From an uncultured Clostridia bacterium (GTDB lineage Bacteria; Bacillota; Clostridia; Lachnospirales; Lachnospiraceae), in contig CAMWKO010000023.1 in assembly GCA_947174885.1 (NCBI GenBank), positions 1 to 44,681 of the forward strand: DNA of 44,681 nt. Reading direction: 5' to 3'. Numbering within the stretch: position 1 is the stretch's first letter; the number at the start of each line of letters is the position of its first letter. Of this stretch, positions 25,576 through 34,966 are shown one piece after another. A program made the position numbers and the translations under genes. The notes under the pieces were generated by a model. That model saw nothing but the letters and a program-made list of their open reading frames with translations. It had not been told where the DNA came from and did no database searches.

Positions 25576-26949
25576 ATGAAACTTTGGGGCGGACGCTTCA
25601 CAAAAGAAACAAATCAGTTAGTACATAATTTTAATGCATCATTGCCTTTTGACAAGAGATTATATAAACAGGATATAAGAGGCAGTATTGCACATGTTAC
25701 AATGCTTGCAAATACGGGCATTATCAGTATTGAGGACAAGGAGTCCATTATTTCAGGACTTTTAAGCATAGAGAAGGATATAGATGATGGTAAACTTGAA
25801 TTTACAAAAGAACATGAGGATATTCACTCTTTTGTAGAGGCTCATCTTATTGAAAGAATTGGTGATGCAGGAAAAAGACTTCACACCGGGAGAAGCAGAA
25901 ATGATCAGGTAGCTCTTGATATGAAGCTGTATATAAGAGATGAAGTAGTAGAAATGAATGAACTCTTAAAAGGCTTATTAAAGGTAATTCATAGAATTAT
26001 GAAAGAAAATACAGATACTTTTATGCCGGGATTTACTCATCTTCAAAAGGCTCAGCCTATTACGGTAGCACATCATTTTGGTGCATACTTTGAAATGTTT
26101 AAGAGAGACAGAGGAAGATTATCAGACATTTATGACAGAATGAATTACTGTCCGTTAGGCTCAGGCGCATTGGCAGGTACTACTTATCCTCTGGACAGGG
26201 AGCTTACGGCTTCCATGCTTGAATTTGACGGACCTACTTTAAACAGCATGGATTCAGTATCAGACAGGGATTATTTAATTGAACTTCTGTCTGCGATGTC
26301 AACTATTATGATGCACCTAAGCAGATTTTCAGAAGAGATTATTATCTGGAATTCAAATGAATATAGATTCGTCGAATTAGATGATTCTTATTCGACAGGC
26401 AGCAGTATTATGCCTCAGAAAAAGAATCCTGATATTGCAGAGCTTGTACGCGGTAAAACGGGACGTGTTTATGGTGCACTTATGTCAATGCTTACTACCA
26501 TGAAGGGTATTCCGCTTGCATATAACAAGGATATGCAGGAGGATAAGGAGCTTACCTTTGATGCTGTTGATACAACAAAGGGATGTATTGCATTGTTTAC
26601 GGGTATGATTGACACAATGGTATTCAACAAGGATAATATGGAAAATAGTGCAAAGCATGGCTTTACAAATGCTACTGATGCGGCAGACTATCTTGTAAAT
26701 AAAGGTGTACCATTTAGGGATGCTCATGGTATAGTGGGTCAGCTGGTGCTATACTGCATTGATAAAAATATTGCTTTGGATGACATGAGTATTGAAGAAT
26801 ATAAAAATATCAGCCCTGTATTTGATGAAGATATTTATGAAGCTATTTCTATAAAGAATTGTGTTGAAAGGAGAGTAACTATAGGGGCTCCGGGACAGGA
26901 GGCAATGAAAAAGGTTATAGAAATAAATGAGCAATATCTGAGCAAATAG
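25576..26949 (+). CDS. argH: Argininosuccinate lyase
   Basis: Last step of arginine synthesis: argininosuccinate to arginine and fumarate. 457 residues, fumarase/aspartase superfamily. Start MKLWGGRFTKETNQLVHNFNAS is typical; further blocks are HTGRSRNDQVALDMKLY, FTHLQKAQPITVAHH and the superfamily signature GSSIMPQKKNPDIAELVRG (about 275-293) with the catalytic Ser loop. The ATG at 25576 has TTGGAGG 5 nt upstream; the open frame begins earlier at a codon without a site. No argG nearby. tyrS follows 67 bases later. Confidence 0.97.
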   Translation: MKLWGGRFTKETNQLVHNFNASLPFDKRLYKQDIRGSIAHVTMLANTGIISIEDKESIISGLLSIEKDIDDGKLEFTKEHEDIHSFVEAHLIERIGDAGKRLHTGRSRNDQVALDMKLYIRDEVVEMNELLKGLLKVIHRIMKENTDTFMPGFTHLQKAQPITVAHHFGAYFEMFKRDRGRLSDIYDRMNYCPLGSGALAGTTYPLDRELTASMLEFDGPTLNSMDSVSDRDYLIELLSAMSTIMMHLSRFSEEIIIWNSNEYRFVELDDSYSTGSSIMPQKKNPDIAELVRGKTGRVYGALMSMLTTMKGIPLAYNKDMQEDKELTFDAVDTTKGCIALFTGMIDTMVFNKDNMENSAKHGFTNATDAADYLVNKGVPFRDAHGIVGQLVLYCIDKNIALDDMSIEEYKNISPVFDEDIYEAISIKNCVERRVTIGAPGQEAMKKVIEINEQYLSK

Positions 26950-27016
26950 GAAAGCTTGGACAAGGTAAATGCAGGATCAAATTTTGTAATGCAGAAAGGT
27001 AAAAGGTAAGAATAAA

Positions 27017-28237
27017 ATGGAATTATATGATGAACTCGTGGCAAGAGGACTTATTGCCCAGGTTACAAATGAAGAAGAGATTAAAGAAATGATTAATAAC
27101 GGAAAGGCTACATTCTATATCGGATTTGATCCGACTGCAGACAGTCTTCATGTAGGACACTTTATGGCACTTTGCCTTATGAAAAGATTGCAGATGGCAG
27201 GTAATAAGCCTATAGCATTAGTAGGCGGAGGAACGGGCATGATTGGTGACCCGTCCGGAAGAAGTGATATGCGTCAGATGATGACAGTAGAGACTATTAA
27301 TCACAATGTGGAATGCTTTAAAAAACAGATGAGTAAGTTTATAGACTTTTCAGAAGGAAAAGCATTACTTGTAAATAATGCAGACTGGTTAATGCAGCTA
27401 AATTATATTGATGTATTAAGAGAAGTAGGCTCGCATTTTAGTGTAAACCGTATGCTTACGGCAGAATGTTACAAGCAGCGTATGGAAAAGGGACTATCTT
27501 TCCTTGAGTTTAATTATATGATTATGCAAAGCTATGATTTTTATATGTTATTCCAGAAGTATGGCTGTAATATGCAGTTTGGTGGGGATGACCAGTGGAG
27601 TAATATGCTTGGTGGTACAGAGCTTATCAGAAGAAAGCTTGGAAAAGATGCACATGCTATGACTATTACATTGCTGCTCAATTCAGAGGGTAAGAAAATG
27701 GGTAAGACTCAGTCAGGAGCAGTATGGCTTGATCCCGAAAAGACTACTCCATATGAATTTTACCAGTACTGGAGAAATGTTGGCGATGCAGATGTACTTA
27801 AATGTATCAGAATGCTTACATTCTTACCGTTAGAAGAGATTAATGAAATGGATGCGTGGGAAGGAAGCAAACTAAATGAAGCTAAAGAAATTTTAGCATT
27901 TGAGCTTACAAAGCTTGTTCATGGTGAAGAAGAAGCAAGTAAAGCAAAGGATGCCTCTAAGACATTATTCGGTGGTGGAAACGGAATGGAAAATATTCCA
28001 ACTGTAGCCATTGCACCGGAAAATCTTACAGAGGATGGAATAGAGTTACTAAGTGCCATGGTATTAGCAGAGATGGTTTCTTCAAAATCAGAGGCAAGAA
28101 GAGCTGTCGAGCAGGGCGGTGTATCTGTAGATGGTGAAAAGGTTACAGATATTAAGATGATTATCAGTAATGAAAAGTTAAGTGCTGGTGTTCTTATCAA
28201 AAAAGGTAAAAAGATATTTAAGAAAATTACAAGGTAG
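27017..28237 (+). CDS. tyrS: Tyrosine--tRNA ligase
   Basis: Class I synthetase charging tRNA-Tyr, 406 residues (TyrRS of the common bacterial type). HIGH motif HVGH at residues 45-48 within [15 protein letters not shown]; Tyr/AMP site YMIMQSYDF and [13 protein letters not shown]-loop variant KMGKTQSG at about 227; C-terminal S4 RNA-binding domain about 340-406 ([19 protein letters not shown]). The 67-bp gap after argH is too short for a T-box, so tyrS probably depends on readthrough from argH. AAAGGT-type site before the ATG. Confidence 0.97.
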   Translation: MELYDELVARGLIAQVTNEEEIKEMINNGKATFYIGFDPTADSLHVGHFMALCLMKRLQMAGNKPIALVGGGTGMIGDPSGRSDMRQMMTVETINHNVECFKKQMSKFIDFSEGKALLVNNADWLMQLNYIDVLREVGSHFSVNRMLTAECYKQRMEKGLSFLEFNYMIMQSYDFYMLFQKYGCNMQFGGDDQWSNMLGGTELIRRKLGKDAHAMTITLLLNSEGKKMGKTQSGAVWLDPEKTTPYEFYQYWRNVGDADVLKCIRMLTFLPLEEINEMDAWEGSKLNEAKEILAFELTKLVHGEEEASKAKDASKTLFGGGNGMENIPTVAIAPENLTEDGIELLSAMVLAEMVSSKSEARRAVEQGGVSVDGEKVTDIKMIISNEKLSAGVLIKKGKKIFKKITR

Positions 28238-28242
28238 ATTAA

Positions 28243-29163
28243 ATGGATATAATTGAAAATGAATTATTAATTGCTTCTTTTAACAGAAATGGTGCTGAAA
28301 TAACATCATTAAAATCAAAGAAGACAGGGAGAGAGTATATTTTTCCGGGAATACCACAGTTTTGGTCAAAGAGTTCACCAGTACTGTTTCCTATAGTAGG
28401 GTGTGTTAAAAATGGAAAATATACTCATGATAATACTGAGTATAATATGCATATTCATGGATTTGCAAATTATCAGGATTTTGAAGTATTAAATACAACA
28501 GATGAGTCTATAGAATTTATTTTAAAATCAGAGGGCAGATTTTTAGATATCTATCCGTTTGAGTTTGAACTAATTATAAGCTATAGATTGGTGGAAAATG
28601 AGCTGATAGTAGGGTATAAAGTTATAAACTTATCAGAAGAGACAATGTATTTTCAAATAGGAGGTCATACAGCGTTTGCCTGTCCGATAGAAAAGAATGA
28701 GGATAGGAAAGAATATTATCTTATGTTTGAAAATCTTAAAACCTTAGACTGCTCAAGAATAGATATGAGTTGCGGACTTTTAATGGAAGAGCATGAGACC
28801 ATTCCATTATCAGAAATTGGGCAATATAGTGAGAATGGTATTTTGAAAATTGAAGATGGCTTGTTTGATAAAGATGCTTTGATTGGTGAAAATAATCAGA
28901 CCAACGAAATATATTTGCTTACTCCGGACCAACGACCATATCTTTCTGTGAAATTTGATGCACCGTTATTTGGAATATGGTCACCTAGAGACAGAGTTAT
29001 GCCGGAGAATATTCCGGCACCGTTTGTATGTATTGAGCCATGGTATGGCAGATGTGATAAACGTGAATTTGCGGGAGAGCTAAAAGATAGAGAATGGATT
29101 AATAAATTGGGGTATAAGGAGGAATTTTATCGGGAGTACAGAGTTAAGATATTCTTTGACTAA
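28243..29163 (+). CDS. LacX-like aldose 1-epimerase family protein
   Basis: 306 residues, galactose mutarotase-like beta-sandwich family. Visible: NELLIASFNRNGAEITSLKS, the GREYIF substrate strand, FPIVGCVKNGKY, MHIHGFANYQDFEV (conserved His) and FVCIEPWYGRCD with the conserved Glu near the C-terminus. Members interconvert sugar anomers or bind hexose phosphates; the substrate of LacX-type proteins is not well defined. It starts 5 bases after the tyrS stop with AAGG as a weak site, so it is probably translated from the same message. Confidence 0.85.
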   Translation: MDIIENELLIASFNRNGAEITSLKSKKTGREYIFPGIPQFWSKSSPVLFPIVGCVKNGKYTHDNTEYNMHIHGFANYQDFEVLNTTDESIEFILKSEGRFLDIYPFEFELIISYRLVENELIVGYKVINLSEETMYFQIGGHTAFACPIEKNEDRKEYYLMFENLKTLDCSRIDMSCGLLMEEHETIPLSEIGQYSENGILKIEDGLFDKDALIGENNQTNEIYLLTPDQRPYLSVKFDAPLFGIWSPRDRVMPENIPAPFVCIEPWYGRCDKREFAGELKDREWINKLGYKEEFYREYRVKIFFD

Positions 29164-29235
29164 TTCAGCTGTTTATGGTAAAATTTCAATAGATGACTTA
29201 TGTGAGTGACTAATATATACAATGGAGGAACTATT

Positions 29236-31098
29236 ATGAATGAAGACAATATGGAGTTTGAAAAAGATGAGGTTTTAGGAGCAGTTGGTAAAGAGGAGGA
29301 AGATGTTACAGAAGCTGTGGAAGCAAAAAATGAACCTGCTTATGAATATGCAGCTAAGGAATCGGATCTTTCAGATTCGATAAATGTAGCAAAGAAAAAG
29401 GGTTTGAGGCTTACATCTAAGATTATTATAGCAGTAGTAATAGTATTGCTTTTAGTATCAGCATTATCTATTATGATATCTACAAGTATACTAAAAAGTG
29501 CTTCTGTAGACCTGGTTGAAAACCAGCTTAATGCTACAGCTTATGCTACGGTTACACATTATTCAGGGCTTAGTGCCGCAGATTTTAAGGTATCGGAATC
29601 GGGATTATTATACAAAGGAAGCTATACCTTGCAGGAGAATATTGGTTTTATTCAGGATATAGCAGCAGACAGTGGAATTTATACAACAGTATATTATGAA
29701 GGAAAAGCATACATATCATCTATTACAGGTAAGGATGGAATGGTTTTAGATTCTACGGTGCCGGAGGATATTGAAGAGCAGGTATATGCCGGAAACACAG
29801 TTTTCAATAGTAGTATAGAGGTTGACGGAAAAGATTATTATGGAGTTTTTGCTCCACTTATCCAACCATCAACAGGAAAGCCATGTGGTATGGTATTTAC
29901 TGCTATACCGTCAAGTGTTATTAGCGATAAGATACAGGCTTCTGTTATTACAATTACTTCATCCGGTTTTGTAATTATAATAATCAGTATTATAGTAATT
30001 ATACTTATTCTTAGAGTAATCATTAAGGCATTAAAGAAAGCCGTAAATGATATTGATGGTGTTTCGCAGGGAGAACTGAATTTTGAAGTCAGTCAAAAGC
30101 TTACAGGTAGAGCTGATGAAATTGGTGATATGGCAAGAAGTGTTAATACAGTTATTATAAACTTCAGGGATGTTATTAAGAAGATTACCATGGCATCAGA
30201 AAATCTTAATGAGTTTACAGGAAACTTTTCGGAGTCATTTACAAAGATTTCAGAAACTATTTCAAATGTGAATGTTGCAGTAGATGAGATTGCGCACGGT
30301 GCTACAGAACAGGCATCAGAGACTATGACCGCAAATGATAAGGTTATAAACATTGGTGATGCAATAGGCAGTGCTGATACAAATATTGAAGAACTGGGTG
30401 AAAGTTCAAAGAAGATGAAAACATATAGTGATGAAGCCAGCAGCACATTAACTGATTTAGTTTCAATAAATGAAAAGACAAAGGCAGCAGTCAACGAAGT
30501 ACAAAATCAGACAAACCTTACAAACAAGTCTGCATTGGCTATTCAGGAGGCTACATCATTAATAGCGGATATTGCAAATCAGACAAATCTTCTTTCCTTA
30601 AATGCTTCTATTGAAGCTGCAAGGGCAGGTGAAAACGGATTGGGATTTGCAGTAGTTGCAAATGAAATTAGAAATCTGGCAGATCAGTCAAAGGCATCTG
30701 CTGAAAAGATTACAGAGATAGTAAATAATCTTATCGAAAATTCAAATGAGAGCGTTGAAACTATGGATGAGGTTATAGATATAATCGGAATGCAGAATAA
30801 AAAGCTTGATGATACCCGTAGAATGTTTGATTCATTAAACAGCGAGATACTTTTAGTAAATGGAGCTATTGTCAATATTGAAAAAGAAATGGAACAATTA
30901 CTTACAATTAAGGATTCCGTATATATGAGTGTTGAAAATCTTGCTGCGATTGCACAAGAAAATGCAGCAAGTACAGAGGAAACCTCAGCATCCATGACTT
31001 CATTAACGGGAATTGTTGATGAATGTTTAGTTGCCACAGAGAAGCTGTTACAGCTATCAGCTGAATTAGATGACAGCATAAAAGTATTTAAACTATAA
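29236..31098 (+). CDS. Methyl-accepting chemotaxis protein (Cache-type sensor)
   Basis: 620-residue chemoreceptor. Unusual acidic cytosolic N-tail (about 1-55), TM1 about 62-82, an extracellular ligand domain about 83-235 that looks like a single Cache domain ([18 protein letters not shown]...[12 protein letters not shown]), TM2 about 238-265, HAMP, then a long coiled coil with the conserved tip [20 protein letters not shown] (about 449) and [13 protein letters not shown] near the end. No CheR-docking pentapeptide. The ATG at 29236 has TGGAGG 8 nt upstream. Signals through CheA/CheW encoded elsewhere; ligand unknown. Confidence 0.93.
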   Translation: MNEDNMEFEKDEVLGAVGKEEEDVTEAVEAKNEPAYEYAAKESDLSDSINVAKKKGLRLTSKIIIAVVIVLLLVSALSIMISTSILKSASVDLVENQLNATAYATVTHYSGLSAADFKVSESGLLYKGSYTLQENIGFIQDIAADSGIYTTVYYEGKAYISSITGKDGMVLDSTVPEDIEEQVYAGNTVFNSSIEVDGKDYYGVFAPLIQPSTGKPCGMVFTAIPSSVISDKIQASVITITSSGFVIIIISIIVIILILRVIIKALKKAVNDIDGVSQGELNFEVSQKLTGRADEIGDMARSVNTVIINFRDVIKKITMASENLNEFTGNFSESFTKISETISNVNVAVDEIAHGATEQASETMTANDKVINIGDAIGSADTNIEELGESSKKMKTYSDEASSTLTDLVSINEKTKAAVNEVQNQTNLTNKSALAIQEATSLIADIANQTNLLSLNASIEAARAGENGLGFAVVANEIRNLADQSKASAEKITEIVNNLIENSNESVETMDEVIDIIGMQNKKLDDTRRMFDSLNSEILLVNGAIVNIEKEMEQLLTIKDSVYMSVENLAAIAQENAASTEETSASMTSLTGIVDECLVATEKLLQLSAELDDSIKVFKL

Positions 31099-31126
31099 CA
31101 ATTTATATGTTTTGTCCTCTTTTTAG

Positions 31127-31157
31127 AAAAGACCACACTTTTATAGTGTGGTCTTTT
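31127..31157 (+). terminator. Intrinsic terminator after the chemoreceptor gene
   Basis: AAAAGACCACACT (31127-31139), 5-nt loop, exact complement (31145-31157) ending in TTTT. Ends the argH-tyrS-LacX-chemoreceptor stretch. Confidence 0.9.
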
Positions 31158-31183
31158 ACATTTTAAGTTGTTTGATTTTTATT

Positions 31184-31304
31184 CCCGCAAGCAACGGGTC
31201 AAAGTCAAGTAGGCTTGATTTTGGAGACTGCCGTGAGGGTAAAATACCCCGTAGCGTTGCTTCTTTACGGGCTTGAGATGATCATAGTTTGCTGGGGTAG
31301 TTGA
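31184..31304. repeat. Structured dispersed repeat, copy B
   Basis: Matches copy A (17516-17637) along its whole length with about a quarter of positions changed. The first hairpin is kept with different sequence: CAAAGTCAAG (31200-31209) with CTTGATTTTG (31214-31223, one G-U). The outer stem TACCCC (31245-31250) with GGGGTA (31294-31299) is also kept; an alternative CCCGTA/TACGGG helix competes. Between here and degV (31305-31648) I see one hairpin pair and no gene. Confidence 0.6.
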
Positions 31305-31367
31305 GTATAGAATTTAAAAATCTAAGCATATTATATTATGACATATATTTGAATATAAACAGAAATT

Positions 31368-31395
31368 TTGAAATTACCTATATATACTATACAAT
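31368..31395 (+). promoter_or_regulatory. Possible promoter for degV
   Basis: TTGAAA (31368-31373), 16-nt spacer, TACAAT (31390-31395). It lies about 250 bases before degV in AT-rich DNA where chance matches are common, so support is weak. A small palindrome GTTTAT-TAT-ATAAAC follows near 31472. Confidence 0.25.
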
Positions 31396-31554
31396 CTATT
31401 AACATTATTTTATAGTATTCATATTTTAATGAAGAATTTGTAAAAAAGTAGTAGCCAAATTTTAGAATGTGGTTTATTATATAAACTATGAGTAAAAGCT
31501 ACTTAATATAGTATTAAAAACTACATTATTAGTTTTGAAAGTAGAGAATGACAG

Positions 31555-31614
31555 TCTATAAAATCGTTATGCGATTTTATAGATAATTGCTTGTGAGTAA
31601 GTAGAAGTCTTACT
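31555..31614 (+). repeat. Two adjacent hairpins upstream of degV
   Basis: TCTATAAAATCG (31555-31566) pairs perfectly with 31572-31583 across TTATG; then AGTAAG (31596-31601) pairs with CTTACT (31609-31614). The first arm shares the ATAAAATC...GCGATTTTAT core with hairpin B of the units at 23.7 kb, which suggests a related family of elements. Confidence 0.5.
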
Positions 31615-31648
31615 TATGTGCTTCATAAATTTGAAAGGACAGATAAAT

Positions 31649-32530
31649 ATGACATATCAGATAATCAGTGATGGTTCTTGTGATTTAACAAAACAATATG
31701 TAGAAAAAAATGATATAGTAGTAGTGCCATTTTATGTTTCTTTTGATGGGGAAAACTACTTAAAAGAGGGTATAGAGGTGGATCATGATGATTTTTATAA
31801 TAAGATGATAGATGAACATGCCTTTCCGAAGTCATCATTGCCATCAGTACAGGATTATATTGATGCATTTACACCTATAGTTAAAGAGGGAAAGCCTATT
31901 ATTTGTATATGTATTACAGAAAAATTTTCAGGTTCATATCAGTCGGCTACTAATGCGGCAAATATGGTTAAGGAGGAATATCCTGATGCTAAAATTACTG
32001 TGATTAATTCTATGGTAAATACTGTATTACAGGGTATTTTAGTAAATGAGATAGTTAGAATGAGAGATAATGGACTTAGCTATGAGAATACTATTGAAAA
32101 GATTAAAGAAATTATTCCTACAGGGCGTATTGTATTTACTCTTGCCAATATTGAGTATTTAAAGCAGGGTGGTCGTATAGGTAAGCTATTGATGTTTGCA
32201 AGTGACAAGCTTGGTATCAAGCCTCTTATTACATTAAAAGAGGGAGAAATATTTCCGAGCGGGATAACAAGGAACAGAGCAAAGTCAATAAAAAAGGTAG
32301 TTGAGATTACAAAATCACATTTTGAAAAAAACAGGCTCAACCCAAAGGATTATCAATTCTGTATAGGCACAGGCATTACTGATGATGAAGCTAAGGAATT
32401 GGCTAAAATGATAGAGGATGAGCTTAATATAACAATTGACTTCTGGGATGTCAGAATAGGTACAACTATTGGAACTCATACAGGACCGTATCCTATTGGA
32501 ACGGCATTTATAAAAAAATATGATAGATAG
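31649..32530 (+). CDS. DegV family fatty-acid-binding protein
   Basis: 293 residues. DegV/FakB-type proteins bind a fatty acid and, where known, present it to the fatty-acid kinase FakA. Family motifs: IISDGSCDLTKQYV at the start, FPKSSLPSVQDYIDAF, CICITEKFSGSYQSATNAA (lipid head-group loop) and TIGTHTGPYPIGTAFI at the end. GAAAGGAC precedes the ATG at 31649; the open frame upstream has no site. No FakA gene in the window. Confidence 0.92.
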   Translation: MTYQIISDGSCDLTKQYVEKNDIVVVPFYVSFDGENYLKEGIEVDHDDFYNKMIDEHAFPKSSLPSVQDYIDAFTPIVKEGKPIICICITEKFSGSYQSATNAANMVKEEYPDAKITVINSMVNTVLQGILVNEIVRMRDNGLSYENTIEKIKEIIPTGRIVFTLANIEYLKQGGRIGKLLMFASDKLGIKPLITLKEGEIFPSGITRNRAKSIKKVVEITKSHFEKNRLNPKDYQFCIGTGITDDEAKELAKMIEDELNITIDFWDVRIGTTIGTHTGPYPIGTAFIKKYDR

Positions 32531-32570
32531 AAAGGCAATTTAAAACATAAAAAACCAAAGGGGCAAAATT

Positions 32571-34364
32571 ATGACAGTAACAGAAAAGCTTGATAAATTA
32601 AGAAAACTTATGAAGGAAAAAAATATACAGGCATATATAGTCTGTACGGATGATTTTCATGGTTCTGAATATGTGGGAGAATATTTTAAGGTAAGAGAGT
32701 ATCTGTCAGGCTTTACCGGCTCTGCCGGAACACTTGTGGTTTTAGAGGATGAAGCAGCGTTGTGGACTGACGGAAGGTACTTTATTCAGGCGGAAGAACA
32801 GCTTAAGGGCAGTACCATAGAATTAATGAAAGAAAAGGAGGAGGGAGTCCCTTCTCTTTCTCAGTATTTGTCGGAAAAGCTTAAAGATAACAGTACAGTA
32901 GGATTTGACGGAAGAACAATCAGCAGTGCTTTTGTATATAATCTCAATGAATTGCTGAAAAATAAAAATATTTCCTATGAATTTAAGTTTGATTTAGTAG
33001 AGGATATTTGGACAGACCGGCCTGCAATGTCCAAAAAAGCAGTGTGGGAATTGGGAATAGAATATGCAGGTATAGGAAGAGAAGAAAAGCTTCTAAGGGT
33101 TAAAAGGAAAATGCAGGAATTAAAGGCAGATATAATGATTATTACTGCATTAGATGAAATTGCATGGCTTTTAAATCTTCGTGGTGATGATGTTAAATGT
33201 AATCCCGTGTTTTTATCATATATGATTATTGAAAAAGAAAAAGCATCATTATATACATATGAGAAAAAACTTGGGGAAGAAATAACCGACAGACTTAAAA
33301 ATATTGGGATTGAAATTTTACCATATAATAAATTTTATGAGGATATTAAAGGTATAGACATTAATAAATGTGTACTGGCGGACTCGTCAGTGGCAAATTA
33401 TATGGTAATGAAATGTATTCCAACAAATACAAGAGTAATAGATATGAAAAGTCCTATTGCCCTTATGAAGTCTGTAAAGACAAAATCTGAGTGCGAGAAT
33501 ATGAAGAAGGCTCATATAAAAGATGGAGTAGCCATGACTAAATTTATGTATTGGCTGAAAAATAATGTGGGCAGTCTGGAAATGACGGAGTTAAGCATTG
33601 TAGAAAAGATTAGAGAGTTGAGAAGTGAGCAGACAGGATATTTATCAGAAAGCTTTGAGCCGATTGTGGCATATGGACAGCATGGTGCAATAGTACATTA
33701 TGCAGCTACAGATGAAAGTAATATATCCGTAAAAAATAAGGGTATGCTTCTGGTAGATACAGGAGGTCATTATATTAACGGAACTACAGATATAACAAGG
33801 ACTTATGTTTTGGGGGATATATCAGAAGAAGAAAAAAGGTTATTTACCCTTGTGCTTATGGGACATCTGAATTTGTCAGATGCTAAATTTTTATATGGTG
33901 CAAGAGGGATGAACTTAGATTATATTGCAAGAGAGCCATTGTGGAGAAACGGACTCGACTACAATCATGGTACGGGTCATGGTGTAGGCTATCTGCTTAA
34001 TGTTCATGAAGGACCAAATTCATTTACCTGGCAGTCTGTGGATGGAACAATTAAAAATGCTGTATTTGAAGAGGGAATGATTACCTCAAATGAGCCGGGA
34101 GTTTATGTAGAAGGTAAATATGGAATACGTCATGAGAATATGCTTATGTGTATAAAGGCTGAAAAGACAGAGTATGGACAGTTTATGAAGTTTGAAAATC
34201 TGACAAAGGTACCTTTTGATTTAGATGGAATAGATGTATCATATATGACGGACAGGCAGATAGAACTGTTAAATGATTATCATAAGGAGGTATTTGAAGC
34301 TGTTTCACCGTATTTGGATGATAATGAAAGGGAATGGCTTAGATATGCAACGAGAGAGATATAA
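32571..34364 (+). CDS. pepP: M24 family metallopeptidase (Xaa-Pro aminopeptidase type)
   Basis: 597 residues, the long three-domain form with two N-terminal creatinase-like domains (FTGSAGTLVVLEDEAALWTDGRYFIQAEEQL; second domain about 170-310) and a C-terminal pita-bread catalytic domain. Metal ligands: Asp in LVDTGGHYINGTTDITRTY (about 393 and 404), His in NHGTGHGVGY (about 467), Glu in SNEPGVY (about 507) and a final Glu in RHENM. Cleaves N-terminal residues before proline. Starts 40 bases after degV with AAAGGGG; followed by a long intergenic region. Confidence 0.94.
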   Translation: MTVTEKLDKLRKLMKEKNIQAYIVCTDDFHGSEYVGEYFKVREYLSGFTGSAGTLVVLEDEAALWTDGRYFIQAEEQLKGSTIELMKEKEEGVPSLSQYLSEKLKDNSTVGFDGRTISSAFVYNLNELLKNKNISYEFKFDLVEDIWTDRPAMSKKAVWELGIEYAGIGREEKLLRVKRKMQELKADIMIITALDEIAWLLNLRGDDVKCNPVFLSYMIIEKEKASLYTYEKKLGEEITDRLKNIGIEILPYNKFYEDIKGIDINKCVLADSSVANYMVMKCIPTNTRVIDMKSPIALMKSVKTKSECENMKKAHIKDGVAMTKFMYWLKNNVGSLEMTELSIVEKIRELRSEQTGYLSESFEPIVAYGQHGAIVHYAATDESNISVKNKGMLLVDTGGHYINGTTDITRTYVLGDISEEEKRLFTLVLMGHLNLSDAKFLYGARGMNLDYIAREPLWRNGLDYNHGTGHGVGYLLNVHEGPNSFTWQSVDGTIKNAVFEEGMITSNEPGVYVEGKYGIRHENMLMCIKAEKTEYGQFMKFENLTKVPFDLDGIDVSYMTDRQIELLNDYHKEVFEAVSPYLDDNEREWLRYATREI

Positions 34365-34471
34365 AAGACTAACCAATTAAAAAAACAAAAAATTGTACTA
34401 TAATTTAAATCTGCTATTTTTATTGAAAATGAGAAAATGGATTTGTGAAAAAACACAAGGAGGTGTAATAT

Positions 34472-34549
34472 ACGGCAGATAGTGAAAAGTTAGATATACT
34501 TTTATATACAAAACAGGTATTATTCCAAAAAAATGAAAAAGCACTGTAA
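34472..34549 (+). other. Possible 25-residue ORF with a non-standard ACG start
   Basis: A perfect site AAGGAGG lies 9 nt before ACG at 34472; from there TADSEKLDILLYTKQVLFQK continues in frame to TAA at 34547-34549, 25 residues, with the stop inside the next terminator stem. A TATAAT (34399-34404) lies upstream. It may be a small gene that lost its ATG, a true ACG start, or chance. The rest of 34365-34541 shows nothing else. Confidence 0.3.
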
Positions 34550-34571
34550 AACTGATGTTTTACAGTGTTTT
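34542..34571. terminator. Bidirectional intrinsic terminator
   Basis: CACTGTAAAAC (34542-34552), 4-nt loop TGAT, perfect complement (34557-34567), then TTTT on the plus strand. On the minus strand the stem is followed by CTTTTTCATTTTTTT, so it can also end the tRNA transcript coming from the right. Confidence 0.88.
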
Positions 34572-34597
34572 TAGATTAAATTATTTAATTAAGATAG

Positions 34598-34669
34598 CAG
34601 CTCATAGGGGAATCGAACCCCTGTTTTCGCCGTGAGAGGGCGACGTCTTAACCGCTTGACCAATGAGCC
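34598..34669 (-). tRNA. tRNA-Glu, anticodon CUC
   Basis: On the minus strand the sequence folds as a 72-nt tRNA: acceptor GGCTCAT with ATGAGCT (G1-U72 wobble), D arm GTCAAGCGGTTAAGAC, anticodon arm TCGCC-CTCTCAC-GGCGA giving anticodon CUC, a 4-nt variable loop, T arm AGGGG-TTCGATT-CCCCT and discriminator G73. CCA is not encoded. It closely resembles Firmicutes tRNA-Glu with the rarer CUC anticodon for GAG codons. Own promoter and terminator, convergent with the pepP side. Confidence 0.95.
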
Positions 34670-34689
34670 ATATTTTTAACTGCTAGGCT

Positions 34690-34718
34690 ATTATACATAA
34701 AAGATTAAAATTTAGCAA
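34690..34718 (-). promoter_or_regulatory. Promoter for tRNA-Glu
   Basis: On the minus strand TTGCTA (34718-34713), a 17-nt spacer and TATAAT (34695-34690) lie about 20 bases before the mature tRNA 5' end. Confidence 0.7.
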
Positions 34719-34845
34719 GTACTTTTTTAAATTTATTTATTAACTTATTGGAAATTAAGCAGAAATTACATCTATATAAGTAAATGTACAGTTTCATAGC
34801 AGTATCGGGACATTTTATCGGATTGTTTTATATAAAATATTTTTC

Positions 34846-34874
34846 TTGCATTTAGTAGAAAATAGTGGTAGACT
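34846..34874 (+). promoter_or_regulatory. Promoter for the rimP-nusA-infB operon
   Basis: TTGCAT (34846-34851), 17-nt spacer, TAGACT (34869-34874). Start expected near 34881, giving a leader of about 86 nt that includes the GAGAGTGGGC hairpin. The -10 is imperfect, but the position suits the operon. Confidence 0.45.
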
Positions 34875-34903
34875 CTAAAAGATGATAATAATTACTTACT
34901 ATC

Positions 34904-34930
34904 GAGAGTGGGCATTTGTCCACTCTCTTT
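34904..34930 (+). promoter_or_regulatory. Leader hairpin before rimP (attenuator-like)
   Basis: GAGAGTGGGC (34904-34913) pairs with GTCCACTCTC (34918-34927, one G-U) around ATTT, and TTTTAT follows. It has the form of an intrinsic terminator placed in the 5' leader, 37 bases before rimP, so transcription of the operon may be attenuated here; NusA, encoded second in the operon, could act on it. Confidence 0.6.
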
Positions 34931-34966
34931 TATGATATGAATTAGTAATAGGCAAGGAGGAATAGA

